Shown here: positions 53,289 to 61,703 of the stretch, piece by piece
Position numbering within the stretch: the first letter of the stretch is position 1
Layout of the letters: each line of letters begins with the position of its first letter
Translations under genes and position numbers: made by a program
The notes under the pieces: generated by a model
Seen by the model: the letters and a program-made list of their open reading frames with translations, nothing else
Told to the model about the DNA's origin: nothing
The model's database searches: none
NCBI GenBank assembly: GCA_041749595.1
Contig: JBGTBA010000066.1
Location: 7,184 to 71,183, forward strand
Direction of reading: 5' to 3'
DNA length: 64,000 nt
DNA from: Aurantibrevibacter sp041749595
GTDB taxonomy: Bacteria; Bacteroidota; Bacteroidia; Flavobacteriales; Flavobacteriaceae

Positions 53289-53320
53289 TGTTCTTATAAT
53301 TTATAAATAATACACAAGCT

Positions 53321-53884
53321 ATGTACGCAATTGTAGAGATAGCAGGGCAGCAATTTAAAGTTGCGAAAGACCAAAAAGTGTATGTTCACCGTTTACAAGA
53401 CGAAGAAGGCAGTAAAATTACCTTTGATAATGTACTCTTGTTAGAAGACGGAAGTAACATCACCATAGGCGCCCCAGCTATAGACGGAGCCGCAGTTGAG
53501 GCAAAAGTCGTTAAGCACCTAAAAGGTGATAAGGTTATCGTCTTTAAAAAGAAAAGACGCAAAGGCTATAGAAAGAAAAATGGGCATCGCCAGTACTTGA
53601 CACAGTTGGTAATAGAGGATATCATTACTTCAGGTGCCAAAAAAGTTGCAAAGGTATCCGTATCCAAACCTATAGAGGAAGAAGTGAAACCAACGGCAAC
53701 AAAAAAAGAACAAATACCAGTAATGGCCAAACCTAAGCCCGCTGGCAAGGAAAGGGTTGCAGATGCCTTAGCGGATTTAAGCAAGAAAACAGTTGCTGAA
53801 TTAAAGGAAATGGCAAAAACGAAAGGGATCGATGGAATTTCATCCATGAAAAAATCCGATCTCATAGCTATATTAAGTAAATAG
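53321..53884 (+). CDS. rplU: 50S ribosomal protein L21 with C-terminal Rho_N/SAP-like extension
   Basis: The first about 103 residues are a complete L21 (MYAIVEIAGQQFKVAKDQK, VKHLKGDKVIVFKKKRRKGYRKKNGHRQYLT). The remaining about 84 residues are an addition: a linker rich in K, P, V and E, then SKKTVAELKEMAKTKGIDG and SSMKKSDLIAIL, a helix-loop-helix of Rho_N/SAP type that usually binds nucleic acid. Total of 187 compares with about 103 in E. coli. rpmA follows 22 bp downstream, the universal L21-L27 pair. Confidence 0.97.
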   Translation: MYAIVEIAGQQFKVAKDQKVYVHRLQDEEGSKITFDNVLLLEDGSNITIGAPAIDGAAVEAKVVKHLKGDKVIVFKKKRRKGYRKKNGHRQYLTQLVIEDIITSGAKKVAKVSVSKPIEEEVKPTATKKEQIPVMAKPKPAGKERVADALADLSKKTVAELKEMAKTKGIDGISSMKKSDLIAILSK

Positions 53885-53906
53885 TAAAGATTTAAAAAAA
53901 GATAGC

Positions 53907-54167
53907 ATGGCACACAAAAAGGGTGTAGGTAGTTCCAAAAACGGTAGGGATTCGGAATCAAAACGTTTGGGCGTTAAGATTTTTGGTGGTCAAGCCGCCA
54001 TTGCAGGCAATATAATAGTAAGGCAACGCGGAACCAAGCACAATGCTGGGAACAATGTTTATTCCGGAAAAGATCATACCTTACATGCCAGAGTAGACGG
54101 TATTGTAAAGTTCAACAAAAAAACGGGAGGAAAATCCTTTGTTTCAATTGAACCTTTTGAGGCATAG
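53907..54167 (+). CDS. rpmA: 50S ribosomal protein L27
   Basis: 86-residue large-subunit protein near the peptidyl-transferase centre. MAHKKGVGSSKNGRDSESKRLGVKIFGGQ is the conserved start, without the cleavable extension of Firmicutes. GTKHNAGNNVYSGKDHTLHA follows. It ends the rplU operon, with a very strong terminator 25 bp downstream. Confidence 0.98.
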   Translation: MAHKKGVGSSKNGRDSESKRLGVKIFGGQAAIAGNIIVRQRGTKHNAGNNVYSGKDHTLHARVDGIVKFNKKTGGKSFVSIEPFEA

Positions 54168-54191
54168 GGGAAAGATTTTCTTGATTCTATC

Positions 54192-54232
54192 AAAGCCCCT
54201 TTGGTTCCAAATTTTGGAACCAAAGGGGCTTT
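54192..54232 (+). terminator. Strong terminator of rplU-rpmA
   Basis: An 18-bp perfect stem (AAAGCCCCTTTGGTTCCA with its complement) closed by a 5-nt loop. The T-run is short (TTTCC), so termination relies on the long stem. The A-rich 5' side could also make it work in reverse. Confidence 0.85.
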
Positions 54233-54685
54233 CCCCATCCTATCACGGAATATCGTAATGCAGACCTATTAAGAAAACAATTTTGTGTTTCCTATCGTTC
54301 TCTACGGCGTCCAAATCAATAAGAGCTATAATTAAATGAAGAATCAGTGTCCTACACAGATTCATCCACTTGGTACGTAAGACATTCCCAGTGTCGATAG
54401 AGATCGGTCATTACCAAATAAATCTACAACGGCCAAGCACAACCAACTTTTCCATTGACCTAAATCAATAGGTCGTCAATAATTTTCCCAAGTGACGTCT
54501 TGGAATACAATCCTTGGACAATCGGGATTGTTAACACAAAATCTTGGATTTTTTACGATATTTGTAACGTGAATCCGTGCACTATGCAAAATTCGAACAT
54601 TGATTTGACTTTCCATATTTGGTCCATATACCCATGTTCTTAATCAATACATCGTTTTGTATAAATCAATTCAAAAACCATTCAT
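54233..54685. other. Gap of about 450 bp before hpd
   Basis: No coding frame on either strand that I would defend. The hpd promoter must be here; TTGGATTTTTTACGATATTTG near 54547-54567 is the nearest to a -33/-7 pair but does not match TAnnTTTG exactly. Confidence 0.4.
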
Positions 54686-55828
54686 ATGTCACTATTGGAC
54701 AACCACTCTTTACAGCTACCAAAAGAAAATTCGGAAGCAGATGACTTTTTGCCCTTGCTGGGCACGGACCACGTAGAGCTTTATGTGGGCAATGCAAAAC
54801 AGGCGGCACATTATTACATGGCGGCATGGGGTTTTCAGCCTTTGGCCTATGCCGGTCTGGAAACAGGACTTAAAGATAAGGTCTCCTATGTACTGCAACA
54901 GGATAAAATTAGATTGGTACTAACTTCGCCTTTAAAATCGGGAGGGAAGATCAATGCACATATAGATGCCCACGGTGATGGAGTAAAAGCCATAGCGCTT
55001 TGGGTAGATGATGCCGATAAAAGTTACCGCGAAACCATGAGAAAGGGGGCAAAGAGCTATCTGGAACCAAAAACCCTTAAAGATGCAGACGGGATAGTCG
55101 TGATTTCGGGCATACATACCTATGGAGAAACGGTCCATCTATTCGTGGAAAGAAGAAACTACAAAGGGGTTTTTATGCCTGGCTACAAGATCTGGCGCCC
55201 ATTCTACCGACCTTCGTCCATAGGATTAAAATACATAGACCATATGGTGGGCAATGTTGGATGGAACGAAATGGACAAATGGTGCAGATTTTATGCTGAG
55301 GTAATGGGTTTTACACAATTGGTTTCTTTTGATGACAAGGACATCTCCACAGACTATACGGCACTGATGAGCAAGGTAATGAGCAATGGCAACGGACGAA
55401 TTAAATTTCCGATAAACGAACCGGCAGTAGGCAGAAAAAAATCCCAAATAGAGGAATACATAGAATTTTATAATGGGGCCGGGGTACAGCATATGGCACT
55501 GGCCACAGATAACATAATTGAAACCGTGACCTCGCTTCGCAATAGGGGGGTTGAGTTTTTGACCATACCCACCAGCTACTATGAGGATGTATTGGAAAGG
55601 GTCGGCGAAATAGATGAGGAATTGTCCCCCTTGAAGGATTTGGGGATTCTCGTTGATCGGGACGATGAGGGCTATCTGTTGCAGATATTCACAAAACCGG
55701 TATTGGATAGGCCAACTATGTTCATAGAGATCATTCAGAGAAAAGGTGCCAAATCTTTCGGAAAGGGAAATTTCAAAGCGCTTTTTGAAGCCATAGAACG
55801 GGAGCAGGAAGCTCGGGGAACGCTTTAA
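54686..55828 (+). CDS. hpd: 4-hydroxyphenylpyruvate dioxygenase
   Basis: Fe(II) dioxygenase converting 4-hydroxyphenylpyruvate to homogentisate in tyrosine breakdown. Two VOC-fold halves; iron ligands are in YIDHMVGNV (His, about 181), VQHMALATDN (His, about 264) and MFIEIIQRKG (Glu, about 346). LLQIFTKPV is also conserved. Length of 380 is normal. No homogentisate dioxygenase is adjacent. A separate tryptophan dioxygenase gene is 1.1 kb downstream. Confidence 0.96.
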   Translation: MSLLDNHSLQLPKENSEADDFLPLLGTDHVELYVGNAKQAAHYYMAAWGFQPLAYAGLETGLKDKVSYVLQQDKIRLVLTSPLKSGGKINAHIDAHGDGVKAIALWVDDADKSYRETMRKGAKSYLEPKTLKDADGIVVISGIHTYGETVHLFVERRNYKGVFMPGYKIWRPFYRPSSIGLKYIDHMVGNVGWNEMDKWCRFYAEVMGFTQLVSFDDKDISTDYTALMSKVMSNGNGRIKFPINEPAVGRKKSQIEEYIEFYNGAGVQHMALATDNIIETVTSLRNRGVEFLTIPTSYYEDVLERVGEIDEELSPLKDLGILVDRDDEGYLLQIFTKPVLDRPTMFIEIIQRKGAKSFGKGNFKALFEAIEREQEARGTL

Positions 55829-55936
55829 AAATATGGTTTTCTTAAGGATTTATTAAATTTCCTTCTAGCTGCCCAAATTACTGTTAACAGGATAGTTAAA
55901 GTAAGTTAAAATAAAAAAAATAGCTAAAAACCGTTG

Positions 55937-55944
55937 TATATTTG
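55937..55944 (+). promoter_or_regulatory. Promoter -7 box of the small RNA
   Basis: TATATTTG, exact TAnnTTTG match. The predicted start is near 55950, the first base before the 5' hairpin. It has no protein-coding gene within its transcript. Confidence 0.65.
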
Positions 55945-55949
55945 TACTC

Positions 55950-56048
55950 AGTAAGGGGTGGTTCCCTTACAGCTTTAAGTATTGGTTTTTCATAATTTAA
56001 AGTTTGGTTGGTTATTTAGGAAAGCCCAGTTGTAGAACTGGGCTTTTT
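55950..56048 (+). ncRNA. Candidate structured small RNA, about 100 nt
   Basis: A complete transcription unit with no coding frame. It has a -7 box at 55937-55944; a hairpin GTAAGGG/CCCTTAC (55951-55970); a second stem CTTTAA/TTAAAG (55973-55978 with 55997-56002); a single-stranded GGTTGGTTATTTAGG; and a strong terminator at 56021-56048. The size and terminator suggest a stand-alone RNA and not a leader of the DUF3108 gene, which has its own promoter at 56106. Flavobacterial RNA families exist in Rfam (for example Flavo-1), but I cannot confirm membership. Confidence 0.6.
56021..56048 (+). terminator. Terminator of the small RNA
   Basis: AAAGCCCAGTT pairs perfectly with AACTGGGCTTT (11 bp, GTAG loop), followed by a run of T. 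Confidence 0.9.
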
Positions 56049-56105
56049 TTGTGATAATTTTTGTTTAATAAATGGTAAATAAAAACCAATGTAACTGCGT
56101 TTTAG

Positions 56106-56113
56106 TAATTTTG
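56106..56113 (+). promoter_or_regulatory. Promoter -7 box of the DUF3108-kynA-M23-pgi operon
   Basis: TAATTTTG, exact TAnnTTTG match, 18 bases before the DUF3108 start codon. Confidence 0.5.
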
Positions 56114-56130
56114 AACTAATTTTCGAAACT

Positions 56131-56952
56131 ATGGAACGTATAAAATTACTTTTTTTTGCATTTCTTTCCATTAATCTAAATGGGCAGGCTCTCAAGCCTG
56201 CGTTTCAACTTCATGATTTGAAAACGGAAGAAATTAAACCTGCGTTCCAACCCGGGGAGTGGTTGCGGTTTCGCATTCACTATGGCATTCTAAATGCCAG
56301 TTATGCCACGCTTCATATTAAAACCTATACCATAGACACAGTTCCTGTTTATCATGTCGTTGGAAAAGGGGAAACAACTGGTTTTGCCAGCATTTTCTTT
56401 AAAGTTGATGACACCTACGAAAGTTATTTTGGACAAAATGACGGTAAGCCCTATAAGTTCATCCGTAAGATAAATGAAGGAGGTTATACCAAAGACGTGG
56501 AGATAAACTTCGATCATCATAATGACATTGCCGTTTTAAATGATCGCAAAAAAGATAAAAAGTATAATTTTAACATACAAGAGGATATTCAGGATTTGGT
56601 TTCGGCCTTTTATCATTTGCGAAATAATTTCCGTGCAGAGGATCTTATAGTAGGAAAATCCATTGAATTGAATATGTTATATGATGATGATGGGGTTTTT
56701 AAGTTTAAATTAAAATATTTAGGCAAAGAGGTACTAAAAACAAAATACGGAAAGGTGGAATGTTTAAAATTTAGGCCTTATGTGCAATCCGGCCGGGTGT
56801 TTAAGGAGGCTGAAAGTCTTACCCTATGGGTCTCCAATGATTTAAATAAAATTCCGATCCGTATAAAGGCCGATTTGTCCGTTGGCTCCATAAAGGCCGA
56901 TCTGGACGGGTACAACGGACTTAAAAACCAGTTTAAAATGATAATGGATTAG
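56131..56952 (+). CDS. DUF3108 exported protein
   Basis: 273 residues with a signal peptide (LLFFAFLSINLNGQA, cleavage near residue 20). The DUF3108 beta-rich domain fills the rest: FQPGEWLRFRIHYGILNASYATLHI at the front and a repeat of YHVVGKGETTGFASIFFKVDDTYESYF. The family is periplasmic and of unknown role, perhaps a lipid- or LPS-related carrier. First of a four-gene operon with gaps of 7, 1 and 1 bp. Confidence 0.88.
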   Translation: MERIKLLFFAFLSINLNGQALKPAFQLHDLKTEEIKPAFQPGEWLRFRIHYGILNASYATLHIKTYTIDTVPVYHVVGKGETTGFASIFFKVDDTYESYFGQNDGKPYKFIRKINEGGYTKDVEINFDHHNDIAVLNDRKKDKKYNFNIQEDIQDLVSAFYHLRNNFRAEDLIVGKSIELNMLYDDDGVFKFKLKYLGKEVLKTKYGKVECLKFRPYVQSGRVFKEAESLTLWVSNDLNKIPIRIKADLSVGSIKADLDGYNGLKNQFKMIMD

Positions 56953-56959
56953 GACCGGC

Positions 56960-57928
56960 ATGAAGAAAAATGAACATATTGAATCCCAATTGGTAAAACT
57001 CGAAGAAAAGTTCAAAGGTTCTGGCCAGGATTTAAGCTCTTATTTGGATGGCCTTTTATACCAACGTTACCTTACCTATTGGGACTATATACATTTAGAC
57101 ACCTTATTGAGCATTCAGGTTCCGAGGACCTATTTCCCCGATGAGGAAATTTTTATCATGTACCATCAGATCACGGAACTCTATTTTAAACTCATCCTCC
57201 ATGAGCAAAAGCAGATAGTAGATGATAAGACCCAGCATCTGGATTTCTTTATCGAAAAGGTCAACAGAATAAACAACTACTACAAAGTACTGATTTCATC
57301 GTTCGGGATTATGATAAATGGGATGGAGCGGGAGCAGTTCCTTAAATACAGAATGGCCCTGTTGCCCTCCAGTGGTTTCCAATCTGCCCAATACAGAATG
57401 ATCGAGATCTATGCCACCCCGATGGAGAATCTAGTCCATCCTTCGGAAAGGAACAAGACTTCCCCCAAAAACACCATAGAAGAATTATACGAACATATCT
57501 ATTGGAAAAAAGGGGCAACAGATGTGGTCACGGGAGAGAAAACCTTGACCCTTAAGCAATTTGAATACCGATACACCCCAAGATTGATGCGTATTGCCAA
57601 ACAAGTGGAGAACAATACAATTTACCATAAATACCTGCTGTTTACGGAAAAGGAAAAGTATAATAAAACATTGATTAATGCGTTAAAATCCTTGGATCTG
57701 AACGCAAATGTAAATTGGCCCTTGATGCACATGGGGTCTGCCTATCGCTACCTGAGCAAAGCTGATTCTGATATCGAGGCCACTGGGGGCACAAATTGGA
57801 AAGAATATTTGCCCCCAAGTTTTCAAAAAGTTGTATTTTTCCCAGAACTTTATTCACAAGAAGAAATGAACGATTGGGGCAAACAATGGGTGGACCATAT
57901 TTTTAACCCAGAAAAAAAAGTAAAATAG
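56960..57928 (+). CDS. kynA: Tryptophan 2,3-dioxygenase family protein
   Basis: Heme dioxygenase opening the indole ring of tryptophan to N-formylkynurenine. Family parts: DGLLYQRYLTYWDYIHLDTLLSIQ (about 23-46), MYHQITELYFKLILHEQKQ (about 65-83), SSGFQSAQYRMIEIYA (about 135-150) and the C-terminal LMHMGSAYRYL with WKEYLPPSFQKVVFFPEL. Length of 322 is somewhat above the roughly 280 of the bacterial enzyme. No other kynurenine-pathway gene is in the window; its operon partners are envelope and glycolysis genes. Confidence 0.93.
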   Translation: MKKNEHIESQLVKLEEKFKGSGQDLSSYLDGLLYQRYLTYWDYIHLDTLLSIQVPRTYFPDEEIFIMYHQITELYFKLILHEQKQIVDDKTQHLDFFIEKVNRINNYYKVLISSFGIMINGMEREQFLKYRMALLPSSGFQSAQYRMIEIYATPMENLVHPSERNKTSPKNTIEELYEHIYWKKGATDVVTGEKTLTLKQFEYRYTPRLMRIAKQVENNTIYHKYLLFTEKEKYNKTLINALKSLDLNANVNWPLMHMGSAYRYLSKADSDIEATGGTNWKEYLPPSFQKVVFFPELYSQEEMNDWGKQWVDHIFNPEKKVK

Positions 57929-57929
57929 A

Positions 57930-59198
57930 ATGAAAAAATATTGGGGCGCAATTTTAGGATCAATTTTATTAATATCGTGCAATGAAAGGGAAAAGACGGC
58001 GAGATCAGAAGGGGAGCCTATAGCCATGGCAAGTCCAAAGGAGAACGTGCGGTTTGGTTTTGATCTTAATAATTTTCAAGTACTTGAAGATATTGTAAAA
58101 AACGGGGACAGTTTTGGCGAATTGATGCTCCGTAACAAGGTAGATTACCCTAAGATAGCGAAAATATCAGAAGAGTTCAGGGATACTTTTGACGTCCGAA
58201 AAATTGTTGTCGGCAAACCTTATCTGATACTTAAATCCAAGGACACCTTGGAAACTGCCCAGATCTTCATCTATCAAAACGATCCCATAAATTATACGGT
58301 CATCGATTTTAGGGATTCTGTGGTGGCCTACAGAAAACAAAGAGCGGTAAAATATGTGGAAAGGGAGGCGTCCGGGATTATAGAGACCTCTCTGTCCGAG
58401 GCCATCCTAAAACAGGGCATAGATTATAACATAACCAATAACCTGTCCGAAATATACGCTTGGTCCATCGACTTTTTTCGACTTCAAAAAGGGGATAAAT
58501 TTAAAGTCATATACAAAGAAAAATACATAAACGACACCATATATGCCGGAGCAGAACCCATAGAAGCGGCTTATTTTGAGCATAATGGCAAACCATTTTA
58601 TGCTTTTGGGTACGAAACGGATTCCTTGAATGGCGCAAAGGATTATTACGATGACGAGGCAAAGAATATAAGAAGGGCGTTTTTACAGGCTCCCGTCCAG
58701 TTCAGTAGAATATCTTCCCGTTATAATTTAAGTAGGAGAATTGCATATTATGGTTTCAAGGTAAGGCCCCACAAAGGAACGGATTATGCAGCTCCCATAG
58801 GTACGCCCATACTCGCAACCGCAAATGGTACTGTGGAGGAATCCACAAGAAAGGGGGGCAACGGAAAGTATGTGAAAATCAAACATAATGGAACCTACAG
58901 TACCCAATACCTCCACATGAAGGACCAGAAGGTAAAAAAAGGACAGTTTGTGAGACAAGGTGATGTAATAGGATGGGTGGGAATGACCGGCAATACGGGT
59001 GGACCACATGTGTGTTACCGCTTTTGGAAAAATGGCCAACAGGTAGATCCCTTGCTGGAAGAACTTCCTTCCGCAGAACCCATTGCCGAGGACATAAAAC
59101 TCGATTATCTAAACTATATTGAACCCTTAAAAGGCCAATTGAACTGCATAGAATTTATAGAACAGCCCGGAGAAGAATTGCTAACACTCAACCAATAA
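57930..59198 (+). CDS. M23-family peptidase, lipoprotein, with altered HxH motif
   Basis: 422 residues. Lipobox ISC (Cys17), an OapA/LysM-like N-terminal region (about 45-210), and a LytM zinc-peptidase domain (about 270-390). The first zinc pair is normal (RPHKGTDYAAPIGTPI). The second motif, usually H-x-H, is HVC (360-362), so the last zinc ligand is cysteine. This form occurs in other Bacteroidota as far as I recall, and Cys can bind zinc, so activity on peptidoglycan cross-bridges is still likely. It is 1 bp after kynA and 1 bp before pgi. Confidence 0.92.
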   Translation: MKKYWGAILGSILLISCNEREKTARSEGEPIAMASPKENVRFGFDLNNFQVLEDIVKNGDSFGELMLRNKVDYPKIAKISEEFRDTFDVRKIVVGKPYLILKSKDTLETAQIFIYQNDPINYTVIDFRDSVVAYRKQRAVKYVEREASGIIETSLSEAILKQGIDYNITNNLSEIYAWSIDFFRLQKGDKFKVIYKEKYINDTIYAGAEPIEAAYFEHNGKPFYAFGYETDSLNGAKDYYDDEAKNIRRAFLQAPVQFSRISSRYNLSRRIAYYGFKVRPHKGTDYAAPIGTPILATANGTVEESTRKGGNGKYVKIKHNGTYSTQYLHMKDQKVKKGQFVRQGDVIGWVGMTGNTGGPHVCYRFWKNGQQVDPLLEELPSAEPIAEDIKLDYLNYIEPLKGQLNCIEFIEQPGEELLTLNQ

Positions 59199-59199
59199 A

Positions 59200-60840
59200 A
59201 TGCCACTACAAAATATAGATCCCACTACAACCCAAGCATGGAAAAAATTGGGTAAACATTATACGGAGACCGGCAACAGACATATAAATGACCTTTTTAC
59301 TTCGGACAGTGATAGGGCAAAAAAATTCTCTTTGGAGCATAATGATTTCCTGCTCGATTATTCCAAAAATAAAATCACTTCGAAAACCCTGGACTTATTG
59401 TTGCAACTTGCGGAAGAAGTGAAATTATCAGATGCTATCCAAAAATATTTTAAAGGAGATCTTATAAACGTAACGGAGAATAGGGCCGTTTTACACACGG
59501 CATTAAGGGCCAAAAGAACAGATGTCGTTACTGTTGATGGTGTAAACGTTATCCCAGAGGTGTACGAAGTAAGGACAAAAATGGCTGCTTTTGCCAAATC
59601 AATAATCTCGGGGGAAAAGAAGGGCTTTACCGGAAAGAACTTCGCCGATGTGGTAAACATTGGCATTGGTGGTTCGGATTTGGGGCCGGCAATGGTCACG
59701 GAAGCATTGAAATTCTATAAGAACCATTTAACGATCCATTTTATCAGTAACGTGGACGGGGACCATGTATATGAAGTATTAAAGGGCTTAGATCCTGAGA
59801 CCACTCTTTTTGTGGTTGTCTCAAAAACATTTACCACCCAAGAAACCTTGAGCAATGCACTTACCATTAAAAAATGGTTCTTAAAAAGTGCGTCTCAAAA
59901 AGATGTCTCAAAACATTTTGCCGCCGTCTCCACAAATACCGCCAAGATTTCGGAATTTGGCATTGCACCGGAAAACGTATTCCCCATGTGGGATTGGGTC
60001 GGAGGTAGATTCTCACTCTGGAGCGCCGTTGGCCTATCTATCGCTTTGTCAATTGGCCCAGATAATTTTGAAGCCTTTTTGGATGGGGCCCATGAAATGG
60101 ACACCCACTTTAAAACAGCCGATTTTAAAGAAAACCTGCCCCTAATTTTAGCACTCATAAGCATCTGGTACAATAATTTTCATGGAGCAGAGACCGAGGC
60201 CGTAATTCCCTATACACAGTATTTAAATCGGTTTTCGGCCTATTTGCAGCAGGGCATTATGGAGAGCAACGGCAAAAGCGTGGATAGAAACGGAAAAAAA
60301 ATATCTTACCAAACCGGTACCATCATTTGGGGCGAACCGGGGACAAACTCCCAACACGCTTTCTTTCAGTTGATCCACCAAGGCACAAAATTGATCCCGA
60401 CCGATTTCATCGGATACAAAGAGCCTCTCCATGGCGATCAAGACCACCACAATAAATTAATGGCCAATTTTTTTGCGCAGACCGAGGCCCTTCTCAATGG
60501 AAAATATGACAAAGAGGTTGAAGATGAACTCAAGGACAAAGGGTTGACCAATGCGGAAAAGAGGCATCTTGTTCCTTTTAAAGTCTTTGAAGGCAATAGG
60601 CCCACCAATACCCTTTTAATCCATAAACTTACCCCAAAAAGTTTGGGATCCCTGATAGCCCTCTATGAACATAAAATCTTCGTTCAAGGCGTGGTATGGA
60701 ACATCTTCAGTTTTGACCAATGGGGGGTGGAATTAGGAAAACAGTTGGCAAGTGCCATTTTAAAGGACATTGAAGGTTCGGAAATTGGAAACCATGATAG
60801 TTCTACGTTACGTCTTTTGCGGTCTTTCAAGAAAAAATGA
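59200..60840 (+). CDS. pgi: Glucose-6-phosphate isomerase
   Basis: Interconverts glucose 6-phosphate and fructose 6-phosphate. Complete PGI signatures: VNIGIGGSDLGPAMV (about 150-164), VVSKTFTTQETL, WDWVGGRFSLWSAVGLSIAL (about 265-284), ESNGKSV, HQGTKLIPTDFI and the catalytic GVVWNIFSFDQWGVELGK near 500. Length of 546 is normal. It ends the DUF3108 operon with an ordinary stop and no visible terminator. Confidence 0.98.
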   Translation: MPLQNIDPTTTQAWKKLGKHYTETGNRHINDLFTSDSDRAKKFSLEHNDFLLDYSKNKITSKTLDLLLQLAEEVKLSDAIQKYFKGDLINVTENRAVLHTALRAKRTDVVTVDGVNVIPEVYEVRTKMAAFAKSIISGEKKGFTGKNFADVVNIGIGGSDLGPAMVTEALKFYKNHLTIHFISNVDGDHVYEVLKGLDPETTLFVVVSKTFTTQETLSNALTIKKWFLKSASQKDVSKHFAAVSTNTAKISEFGIAPENVFPMWDWVGGRFSLWSAVGLSIALSIGPDNFEAFLDGAHEMDTHFKTADFKENLPLILALISIWYNNFHGAETEAVIPYTQYLNRFSAYLQQGIMESNGKSVDRNGKKISYQTGTIIWGEPGTNSQHAFFQLIHQGTKLIPTDFIGYKEPLHGDQDHHNKLMANFFAQTEALLNGKYDKEVEDELKDKGLTNAEKRHLVPFKVFEGNRPTNTLLIHKLTPKSLGSLIALYEHKIFVQGVVWNIFSFDQWGVELGKQLASAILKDIEGSEIGNHDSSTLRLLRSFKKK

Positions 60841-61162
60841 TTTAACAATTTCCCATTCTTCCTGTGGCATTATAACCGATTGATCATTAGGTTTATATTT
60901 TGTTTTTATATTGAATCTCAATCCTTTTTTTCATAAACATAACTTGAATTATAATTGCAAATAATCCATAAGGGCAAGCCCATTGGGCATTGAACAGGAG
61001 ATGGTTTGATTTTGGTTTGGTGAAAACCTAAGGTTTCCATACTTTCACCTGAATCCCTGTAAATCCTCCCTTGGAGAATTCTTTTGATCGATTTTAAAGC
61101 TGCGCTTTTTGTGGCATTTTTTATTACAAAATTCACTACTTTTAGGGCTAAAACTAAATCCC
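60841..61162. other. Gap of 322 bp after pgi
   Basis: No clear gene. A 72-codon minus-strand frame (60918-61136) covers most of it but has no family features. No terminator is visible. Confidence 0.45.
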
Positions 61163-61603
61163 ATGTATGAAATAATACTTTCCTTACATTCCTATTTGGC
61201 CTATATTGTTCTGGCCATACTCTTTGTTGCCGTTGCCAATGCTATATTGGGGCTCGTGGGCAGTAAAATATTTACTTTAGAAAAAGACTATCGTATATCC
61301 CTTTTTGCCTTGATCTTGTCCCATATCCAATTATTGGTAGGCCTACTACTTTATTTTGTGTCTGCAAATGGACTCCAAGCCATACAGACATTGGGAATGG
61401 GCGGACTCAATTCGGCATCCCGTTTATTGGCCGTAGAACATCCGTTTATCAATATTATTGCGGTTGTGCTCATAACCATTGGCTGGTCCCGGCATAAAAA
61501 ATTTATGGAAGGCAACAAAAAATTCAAAAATATTGCCATTTTCTATGGTTTGGGATTGTTGCTTATTCTAAGCCGTATTCCGTGGGCGCAGTGGTTCAAC
61601 TAA
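61163..61603 (+). CDS. Four-span membrane protein (cytochrome b561-like?)
   Basis: 146 residues from the Met at 61163 (MYEIILSLHSYLAY). The open frame extends 18 codons further up, but that part does not fit a membrane protein start. Four spans are clear at about 10-32, 45-68, 92-110 and 125-143. Histidines in or near spans (SLHSYL, LSHIQLL, AVEHPF) would suit heme, but no family motif fixes this. Flavobacterial relatives carry mixed labels; function is unknown. Confidence 0.8.
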   Translation: MYEIILSLHSYLAYIVLAILFVAVANAILGLVGSKIFTLEKDYRISLFALILSHIQLLVGLLLYFVSANGLQAIQTLGMGGLNSASRLLAVEHPFINIIAVVLITIGWSRHKKFMEGNKKFKNIAIFYGLGLLLILSRIPWAQWFN

Positions 61604-61618
61604 AAACAGTTAAATTTC

Positions 61619-61659
61619 ATTCCCGCGAACCTGCCCGTCCGGCAGGCGGGTGCAGGAAT
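61619..61659. repeat. Palindromic REP-like element
   Basis: Outer arms ATTCC (61619-61623) and GGAAT (61655-61659) enclose a strong inner stem CCTGCC/GGCAGG (61630-61646) with a 5-nt loop. It is GC-rich in AT-rich intergenic DNA and resembles dispersed palindromes found in many flavobacterial genomes. No T-run follows, so it is not a simple terminator. Confidence 0.65.
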
Positions 61660-61703
61660 CTTTCTAAAAACCTATTGTAATACGAATTAATAAATTTTCA
61701 ACT

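Noticed and set aside
54192..54232. Long perfect inverted repeat as an insertion-element end
   Set aside because: Position directly after rpmA, small loop and G+C-rich stem fit a terminator; no transposase nearby.
60918..61136. 72-codon minus-strand ORF after pgi
   Set aside because: No family motif, no promoter, and it runs across the upstream region of the membrane protein gene at 61163; likely chance.
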